From contig JAJHZJ010000335.1 of assembly GCA_023548195.1 (NCBI GenBank), forward strand, positions 4,902,967 to 4,966,966: a DNA stretch of 64,000 nt. The letters are read 5' to 3'. The stretch's first letter is position 1. Each line of letters starts with the position of its first letter. The notes under the pieces are model-generated. The model was not told where the DNA came from. It did not search any database and saw only the letters and a list, made by a program, of their open reading frames with translations. This DNA is from Bettongia penicillata ogilbyi. Taxonomy: Eukaryota; Chordata; Mammalia; Diprotodontia; Potoroidae. This document shows positions 57,422-64,000 of this stretch, piece after piece. The translations under genes were made by a program, and so were the position numbers.

Positions 57422-57660
57422 TTATAGCAGCTCAATTAGAAACTGAAAGGATGCCCATCAATTGGGGAATGGATGAACAAATTGTGGTATATATGATTGT
57501 GATGGTATTGTGCTATAAGAAATGATGAGTTGGATGCTTTCAGATAAATCTGGAAAGGTTTACATGAACTGATGCAAAATGAAGTAAGCAAAACCAGGAA
57601 CACATTGTACGTGGTAACAGCAACACTGTATAAAGACCAGTTCTAAATGAGTTAGCTATT
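55795..57660 (+). mobile_element. L1 ORF2 3' half, 5'-truncated relic
   Basis: Begins in the RT palm: PEMLAIAIREEKEIEGIGTGNE (about 55837-55900), then the region of the catalytic FADD, which reads YYCFVTLENPRAS and has lost it. Then KLAEIINHFKKVAGYKTNSYKSS, the thumb and the C-terminal region ('tggggaatggatgaacaaat', 'catgaactgatgcaaaatga'). Stops throughout. The UTR part resumes at 57886 after a SINE. Confidence 0.85.
57359..57421. repeat. (CA)n(TA)n microsatellite inside L1
   Basis: About 22 CA units followed by about 9 TA units, within the L1 ORF2 C-terminal region and interrupting its coding sequence. Confidence 0.95.
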
Positions 57661-57684
57661 CTCAGCAATACAAAGATCCAAGAC

Positions 57685-57885
57685 AAGTGTCTCATCCTGG
57701 GTCGTCTCTAGTCATCCTGAGGAATATCAGGTCACTGGATTCAGATGGCTCTGGAGGAGAAGTGAGGCTGGTGACCTGCACAGCCCTCTCTCACTCAAAA
57801 CAAAGTCAAGTGCGAGTCATGTCATCATTTCTCCGATGGCATGGTCTTGTTCAGCAAGAAAGGACAAACACACACACACACAATA
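57685..57885 (+). repeat. LINE-tailed SINE inside L1 3' region
   Basis: Same family as at 50.6 kb: 'catcctgggtcgtctctagt', 'caggtcactggattcagatg', 'gtgaggctggtgacctgcac', 'gtcatgtcatcatttctccg', then a tail with (CA)n. It replaces about 150 bases of the expected L1 UTR instead of simply splitting it. Confidence 0.82.
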
Positions 57886-58055
57886 TGGAAGTATGTTTTG
57901 CATGACTGCACATGTATAATCTATATCAAATTGGTTGTCTTCTCAGGAAGGCATGAGGGGTGAGAGGGAGAGAGAATATTTGGAACTGGAAATTTAAAAA
58001 TATCCAATATTAAAAATTGTTTTTGCCTGTAATTGGAAAAAAATATTTAAAAATG
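57886..58055 (+). mobile_element. L1 3' UTR terminus
   Basis: 'atatggaagtatgttttgca', 'gactgcacatgtataatcta', 'gagagaatatttggaactgg' and an A-rich end. It completes the element from 55795. Confidence 0.78.
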
Positions 58056-58079
58056 CAAAAAAAGAGGACGAAGGGGCAA

Positions 58080-58440
58080 TTCAGCAAAACTAACCAATTT
58101 ATCAATCAAGTTCACTGGTCTATGTAGTATTCCATGCCCATAATCCTCCTCTTCTATAAAACAGGACACATCAAGCATCAGTTACAATCGTAAAGTGTTC
58201 AGTTTCAATTTGCCGTCCATGTTTTTCTTTCCATTGTTGAAGTCATCATCCACAATGTTCTCCTGGTTCTGCTTGTTTCCCTTTTCATCAGTTCATATAT
58301 TTTCCCATGCTTCACTGTTAATTCTCATTTATAATTTCTTTGGTTCAGTAATATCCCAATGTTGGGATTCTTTTCTGCCTTTATGTGTCACAACAGCTTT
58401 TATCTATTTTGCTGTCACATCACTTCACACTTCCTTCTAA
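58080..58440 (-). mobile_element. L1-type 3'-end fragment
   Basis: Reverse complement of the L1-related 3' terminus also seen at 10.2-10.55 kb: 'cagcaaaactaaccaattta', 'ctatgtagtattccatgccc', 'agcatcagttacaatcgtaa', 'catcagttcatatattttcc', 'catgcttcactgttaattct'. The open frame 58195-58440 is explained by it. Confidence 0.62.
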
Positions 58441-58444
58441 TTTC

Positions 58445-59215
58445 TTGCAAATTTTCCAGCTTAGCTTCTTTCAGTCGCTGCTGGTGATTACATTTCAGAT
58501 TTTTCCCATCCACTGCATAACTGTGTTTTACATTATTTTTTCCCAGATGTGCTAGCTAACATTTTTTCAAGCTAAATTTTTCTTTTATTTTTTGCCCACT
58601 GACTGTGCTATGTCTTCTTGTGTCTTCCTTTGGTCCTTCTAGGGATCCTAAACTTTCCTATTAGTATCACCTGCAAATTTCATTAAAAATTCAACATTTC
58701 CCTTCCGGGCCCCCACCAAAGAGTATGAACCCACAGCCTGCTCATCGCACAGCAGGAAAAGGCAAGTGATTCTCAGGCCACAGGACTGTTCTCATTCAAC
58801 CCAATTTAGATGCTTGGCAAAAAAGTTTCCAGAGGAGTCATATCAAATGCTGTATTCAGAGGCTAAGTACAGAACAACTATTGTCTTCTATTATTTGTTC
58901 AAAACACAAATAAGAAAACTCAAAAGTTTGATGTTGGGGGATGCACCCCAGCATTCTTTGTAAACTAGTCCTCTCACACAGTCATCTCTATCCCACTGTC
59001 CCCTGGATGCACCCTAACTTCACATCTTGTAGCATCTGGATACTGTAATTTTGCGTCATTTTGATTTGAGTCTTTGATGTTTCTAAAATTTATGTCCAAA
59101 GTCTGCCCCAATTTTTATTCAATAAGCAAATTTTCCTTCAATAACTTAAGATACTCATCTTTTTGGTCTAATTACTTAAAAGTGTGCATATTTTCCAGCT
59201 ATACTTGTCAACAAA
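58445..59215. other. Mostly unassigned; possible L3/CR1 piece
   Basis: Around 58640-58720, 'tagtatcacctgcaaatttc' followed by 'attaaaaattcaacatttcc' resembles reverse-complement CR1/L3 coding sequence, but too little is preserved for a firm call. Nothing recognised in the rest. Confidence 0.3.
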
Positions 59216-59217
59216 AT

Positions 59218-59405
59218 CTAGGATTATAGAATAATACATTTAGAGTGGGAAGAAACCTTAGAGGTCATCTCGTCCAATTCACTTTGCAGATGAGGAAACC
59301 GAGACTCAAAGCAGGTAAGCTGCTTGCCCAGGGCTACACAGGCATGTTCAGAGGCAGGAATGGAAGCCAGACCCTCTGACTCCAAATCCAGATACAACAA
59401 CTAAA
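59218..59405 (-). repeat. MIR-type SINE
   Basis: Reverse-complement MIR: 'gaaaccttagaggtcatctc', 'gtccaattcactttgcagat', 'gaggaaaccgagactcaaag', 'gcttgcccagggctacacag', 'agccagaccctctgactcca'. Confidence 0.82.
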
Positions 59406-59455
59406 GCAACAAATGCTTACCAAGTGATCACTGTAAGTCAGGCATCAGGATAAAC

Positions 59456-59706
59456 CAGGAGTGGGGAACCTGTGACCTTGAGGCCACATGTGGCCTTCTA
59501 GATCCTTAAGTGAGGCCTTTTGACTGAATCCAAATTTTACACAACAAATCTTTAATAAAATAAATAGGAATAATACGTTATAATAAATAAAATAAAATTC
59601 CTTAATAAAATAATTTGGTCTGAAAAATTTGGATTCAGTCAAAAGGCCTCACTCAGGGATGTAGAAGGCCACATGTGGCTTCAAGGCCACAGGTTCCCCA
59701 CCCCTG
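59456..59706. mobile_element. Palindromic non-autonomous DNA transposon (hAT-like)
   Basis: 251 bases whose ends are inverted repeats for over 90 bases per side. The left end begins CAGGAGTGGGGAACCTGTG; the right end is the reverse complement (ends CAGGTTCCCCACCCCTG). The arms continue through CCACATGTGGCCTTCTA and GTGAGGCCTTTTGACTGAATCC, and the centre is AT-rich. CAGGGGTGGGGAACC-type ends are typical of hAT/Charlie-like elements. No coding capacity. An exact 8-bp flanking duplication is not obvious. It splits a reverse-complement L2/MIR end. Confidence 0.85.
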
Positions 59707-59800
59707 AAAACACTGAAGAAACAAGGAAAAGCAAAAACAACATCTGCCCTCTAGGAGCTCACAGTTTAATGGGAGAGACAGTACAGAAACAACTATGTTC
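59707..59800 (-). repeat. L2/MIR 3'-end piece, host of the palindrome
   Basis: 'aaaacactgaagaaacaagg', 'aaaaacaacatctgccctct', 'aggagctcacagtttaatgg' read as a reverse-complement L2 end whose other part ('cactgtaagtcaggcatcag') lies just left of the palindrome. Confidence 0.55.
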
Positions 59801-60059
59801 ATATGAGAGGTTACCTCAGGGGAAAGGCACCTGTAGGAGACACGGAACAAGAAAGGTAAGATCTGAACTGGGAAAGCTTGTTATATTTTGATGATCTAAA
59901 AAGAATGAAAAGGCAGGGGAAGAAAAACATCCTGTCAGGGGAAAGGGAGAAAGAGTGTACTGTACATGATGAGCATACAGACGGAAGCGGGAGTGGGGAG
60001 ACACTGGAACCTCAGGCTCATCTGAATTTGTCCAAGAGTACTAGGTACAGACATATATT

Positions 60060-62030
60060 TCACCTAACAGGCAAACGAGGGCAAAAATGTTTAGGAAAAG
60101 AGAGGAATAAGAGGGAGGGCAGATTAAGGGAGGGACTGGAGAGAAGCAAAACAAACTCTTAAACAGGAGAAAGGGAACAAAGGGAAGTAAAAGTATAAGA
60201 GAATAGGATGAAGGGTTACACAATTAACAATCTTAACAGTGAGTATGACTGGAATAAACCTACCCACAAAATAGAAAAGGGCAGTAGAATGGATCAGAAT
60301 CAGAATTCAACATGTTGTTGATAAGAAACACATTTGAAGCAGAAAGATACACACAGAGTTAAAACCAGGGGCAGACTCTATTATGCTTCAGCTGAAATAA
60401 AAAAGGCAGAGGTAACAATCACGAGCTCAGAAAAACCAGTGACAAAAATAAACCTAGTTTAAAGAAGTAAATGGGGAACTTAAATTTTGATAACACATGC
60501 CAGAGACAATGAATTAATATCACTATCTAAGCATACATGTACCAAATAACACAGCAGCGGTAGATTCTTAAGGGAAAAGTTGATGAGTTACAAAGAGAAA
60601 TATTAAAGCTATAAAAATGGGGAACCTCAACTTAGCCCCTCGGATCTAGGTAACTCTAACCAAAAAATAAACTAAAAAGAAATGAAGCGCCCAAGTAGAA
60701 TCTGAGAAAAGTTGGATTTGCGATAGACCCCCTGAAGAATGCTGAATGAGAAAAGAAAGGAAAATACTTATTTCTCATTTGTGCATGGCACCTTTATAAA
60801 AGCTGACCACGTATTAGGGTATAAAAACCCTACAAATAAGTGCAGAAAAGCTGAAATATTAAACACATCTTTTTATGGACCTTAGTAATTATATTCAATA
60901 AAGGGCTTATGAAGCAAAGAATAAAAATTAATGGGAAACTTAATAACTTAAAATTGTTCAATGAACATAGAATCACAGAAACAATCAACAATTTTATTAG
61001 GGATAATGACAACAGAGAGATAACATACCAAAATTTAGGGGCTACATCAAAAGTACCTAGAGGAAAATTTATCTCTAAACATTTTCATCAATAAAAGAAA
61101 GAACAGATCCATGAAGTGGTTATGCAACAACAAAACAAAATATAAAACCAATGAAATCAAAACTCCCAATTAAATACCAAAATAAAAATCCTGAAAATTA
61201 AAAAAAAAATGCACAAAATGGAAAGCAAAAATCCAACTGAATTAATAAAATTAGAAACAGGTTTCAAAAGGAAGAAAATTTATAAATCATTAGCTGACAA
61301 TTTTAAAAAAAGAAGGAAAACCAAATTATCAATATCAAAAATGAAATAGATGAATTCACAACCACAATCAATATGAAAGAAATTTTAAAAAATTATTAGG
61401 AGCTATTTTGCCCTCAAAATTATATGCCAACAAAACTGGCAGTCTAAATGAAATGGATGATTAGTTATAAAAAATACAAACTGTCCTGATGAAGAGAATG
61501 GGAAATAAAAGATTTAAATAATCTAATATCAGAAAAATTAAACAAGTCATAAATTAACTCCCAAAGGAAAAAATCCTAAAACCAGATAAATTTTAAGGAG
61601 AGTCCTATCAAACATTTAAAGAATAATTAGTGCTAAAATTGCACAAAATGTTTGGAAAAAATAGGAAAATAATAAATCCTACCAAATTCCTGCTCTGACA
61701 CAAATATAGTTTTGTTAACTAAACCAGGGAAAGTCAAAACAGAAAAAGAAAAGTACAGGACCTCTAATGCACATCTGTGTAAAATTATCAATAAAATATT
61801 AATAAGGAGAACACAGCAACACTTCAAACATTATATGATATGATGAAGCTGAACTTATACAAAGAACGCATAGGACTGGTACAATATTATGAAAGCCTAT
61901 TATACAAACATAATTGACCATAGTAACAAGAACAACAAAAATCACATGACTGTATTAACAGATGTTTTTGGTAAAATATAGCACACGTTAAAACACTAGA
62001 AAGCATAGGAATAAACTGATGTTTATTTAA
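60060..62030 (+). mobile_element. L1 ORF2 5' half relic (endonuclease to early RT)
   Basis: Old L1. It includes the inter-ORF region ('gagggagggcagattaaggg', 'aggatgaagggttacacaat') and the endonuclease coding part ('gataagaaacacatttgaag', 'cttttataaaagctgaccac' then 'gtattagggtataaaaac', i.e. the HVLGHK-type block). The linker and start of RT follow ('aaaggaaaaaatcctaaaac', 'caaattcctgctctgacaca', 'aaagcataggaataaactga'). It stops where the other copy at 55.8 kb would nearly begin. Riddled with stops. Confidence 0.72.
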
Positions 62031-62091
62031 TATGTGACATTTATACTATGCTTCTAAAAGAGATGGTGGACAGACTGTAAAAACTTCCAGG

Positions 62092-62092
62092 G

Positions 62093-62130
<38 letters not shown>
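62092..62130. repeat. (CA)n microsatellite
   Basis: About 19 CA units, in LINE-derived sequence. Confidence 0.95.
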
Positions 62131-62133
<3 letters not shown>

Positions 62134-62159
62134 TAAATGGTATCTTTAAGACTGAAATA

Positions 62160-62785
62160 TTATTGCTGCAGGAGGAATTCAGGAAGTCTTTGGGGAGAGT
62201 GGCAGCTAGGACAGAACAAAGAAATACAGAGATGGAAAAACAAATAACAAAACACAATTTTTTAAATGGCAAAAACTTGGAATGCTTCAATTCTTTACAA
62301 ATCAAAGCAGCAGAGCTGGAGGTAAGAACTGGGTAAGACAAACTGAAAATTACTGGTTTCCCAGAAAAAAAAATTTTTTAAGTGTCTTAATGTTTCAGGA
62401 AATCATTCAAGAAAATTGCCTGGAAATGGAAACAGTGCAAATTTATAGACTCCACAGAACACTGGGACTAATCCTATTTACCTCACCTAATATAGCAATC
62501 TCCAAATTCTAAATTTTCAAAATTGGAAAAAAGTCAAGAAGGTAGCAATTTACATATGAACAAATACCAATTTGAACTTCACAAGCCTACTTACTGAATG
62601 AAGATAAATGAAAGAAGAGACTAGAAAGTGATATGCCAAAAAGCAAGGAAATCTGGCCTGTATCCCAACATTACTTTTCCTATAAAACTGAGCATAATCT
62701 ATCAAAAGAGAAAATGGTTCTTTAACGAGGTCAAATATTTTAATTAATTTCCTAATGAAAAATTCAGGACGAGGCAGGAATTTGC
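62160..62785 (+). pseudogene. Diverged L1/HAL1-type ORF1 relic
   Basis: Broken plus-strand frames align with the C-terminal two thirds of the HAL1 ORF1 at 35.9 kb. A coiled-coil remnant (EEFRKSLGRVAARTEQRN...MEKQITK) is followed by FQEIIQENCLEME...YRLHRT..SPNIAISKF (RRM region, about 62385-62510), then KSGLYPNITFPIKLSIIYQK (about 62650-62710) and KWFFNEVKYF (C-terminal domain). It is far more diverged than the four HAL1s, so it is either an L1 ORF1 or an ancient HAL1. Confidence 0.62.
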
Positions 62786-62789
62786 ACAT

Positions 62790-63475
62790 ACAAATTGGCT
62801 AAGCAGATGAAACAGATATTAGAATCTGATGACAGTAAAGGGTAAAGGATGATTAATATATTGCAAATATATTGTGAATCTATTCTAGCTTTCATTTAAT
62901 AGCTATTATAAAAGGAATTGAAAAAACAAAAGTCAGAAACTTGAGTTAAGAAACATTTAAGCCCTGAGACACTGGATAGTCTCCTAAATGAGACAGATCC
63001 TGCTAATTATCAGCCCAGAAAAAGCCAACAGCATGAATGACTACTGATTCCAGTCTTTTAAAGGTGGCTGGACGGACAACTGTACATCCATCCATACATA
63101 CCGACACACATGTTGGGTGGACAATGAAAATGGACAACGCATTAGGTCCAGGTTTGAATAAGGGAGAGCAAGCAGATGAGGTTGCATTTGAGGAACAGTC
63201 TTATTAATTTAATGATCCCAAGCTTCTCCTGGAACACTAACGAACATTCCCATAAAAATTTAAATAAAATTCAAAAGAAGAAATTCAATACATACAAAAT
63301 ATGTCATATTTAATATGACACATAATTTATACACCACATATTTAACATATACAAAATATTAATCATGACTAAGTTGCATTTATACCAGTAATGGAAGGAC
63401 GGTTCAACTTCAGTGAAAGAATTAGAACAATAAATCATATTAGTAACAAAACCTAAATAATAATTTCCCAACTAA
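62790..63475. other. No recognised feature
   Basis: AT-rich and probably LINE-derived, but not assignable. Confidence 0.35.
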
Positions 63476-63479
63476 AATC

Positions 63480-63695
63480 TCATCTTACTTTCCCCAAATC
63501 TTCTTCAATCTAATGCCTTCCCTCTGCTAATTATTTCCTATTTATCCTGGATATAGTTTGCTTTCTATATGTATTTACATGTTGTCTCCCCCATTAGATT
63601 TCAAGGAACCATCTTTTGCCTCCTTTTGTACTCCTAGTGCTTAGCACACTTCCTGGCATCCAGTAAGTGCTTAATACATGTTTATTGATTGAGTG
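63480..63695 (+). repeat. L2 LINE 3' end
   Basis: 'tcttcaatctaatgccttcc', 'tatatgtatttacatgttgt', 'ctcccccattagatttcaag', 'cttttgtactcctagtgctt', 'acttcctggcatccagtaag', 'tgcttaatacatgtttattg': a well-preserved L2 terminus. Confidence 0.8.
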
Positions 63696-64000
63696 ATAGG
63701 ATTTGGTAGAATACTTCCTTTGTTTTTGAAAATAATCTATCATTGGGATTATTTTTTTTTAAATGTTTCATAGAAGTCATTTGAAAATGTGTGGACATGA
63801 AGTATTTTTCCCTCTTGACAATTCAGTTATTATGTGCTCAACTACACTTCTGAAATTATCATTTAAGTCAACTACTATCCTAGTATTTTTGTTATTTTAT
63901 ATTTATTCATTTTATATTTTCAGCTTTGTCGACATTATTCAGCACAATCATTTCTCATAATTTTCCTTATGTCTTTCTCTGTTTGTTATTAATTCTCCCA

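Noticed and set aside
62092..62130. (CA)n run as a possible Z-DNA regulatory element
   Set aside because: An ordinary microsatellite in LINE debris; no adjacent promoter feature.
1..64000. tRNA, rRNA, snRNA genes or LTR retroviral genes
   Set aside because: No cloverleaf with A/B boxes, rRNA-like core, LTR pair or gag-pol-env motif was seen by eye; a covariance-model or profile search would be needed to exclude small or decayed copies.

Overview
The window is vertebrate nuclear DNA, almost certainly from a marsupial (species not resolvable by eye). The argument rests on the repeats. Four elements are HAL1 ('half-L1': an L1-type ORF1 and no ORF2). The L1 3' ends and ORF2 fragments read like marsupial L1. 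CORE-type SINEs, L2, L3/CR1 and RTE-like LINE relics are dense and old. I find no confident host protein-coding gene, no tRNA or rRNA, no CRISPR array and no prokaryotic gene organisation. It looks like intergenic or intronic sequence. Two weak exon candidates (about 293-417 on minus, about 33127-33620 on plus) are listed with low confidence.

Layout. 0-17 kb: mostly unassigned sequence with scattered MIR-type SINEs, L2 3' ends, an L1 3' end (9.0-9.9 kb), a split minus-strand L1 3' end, a minus-strand L3/CR1 relic (14.1-15.6 kb) and a long purine tract (16.8-17.05 kb). 17.5-21.4 kb: an RTE-like LINE on plus, interrupted by a MIR-type SINE and by a second, unrelated LINE on minus (18.9-20.3 kb). 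23.1-27.7 kb: a HAL1 inserted inside the ORF1 of an older HAL1. 27.7-35 kb: old SINE and LINE pieces plus a 32-bp tandem repeat. 35.0-38.05 kb: a full-length HAL1 with an intact 367-residue ORF1, flanked by a perfect 16-bp duplication. 43.5-48.9 kb: a minus-strand L2 split by another full-length HAL1 with a perfect 14-bp duplication. 49-55 kb: L2, L3/CR1 and SINE relics. 55.8-63 kb: two different partial L1 ORF2 copies, a palindromic DNA transposon and a diverged ORF1 relic. 63.5 kb: an L2 3' end.

How the parts relate. The four HAL1s make up about a sixth of the window, and all four keep the same 5' start. They encode (or encoded) only the RNA-binding ORF1 protein. Their last roughly 70 bases resemble the 3' end of the L1 copies in the window, which fits copying by an L1 ORF2 protein supplied in trans. 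Insertions within insertions allow several relative datings. The most informative structures are the nested HAL1 pair, tandem monomers in the 5' UTR of the two younger HAL1s, and the LINE-in-LINE nest whose inner member has a 3' tail resembling that of a SINE family present three times in the window. I see no undescribed host system.
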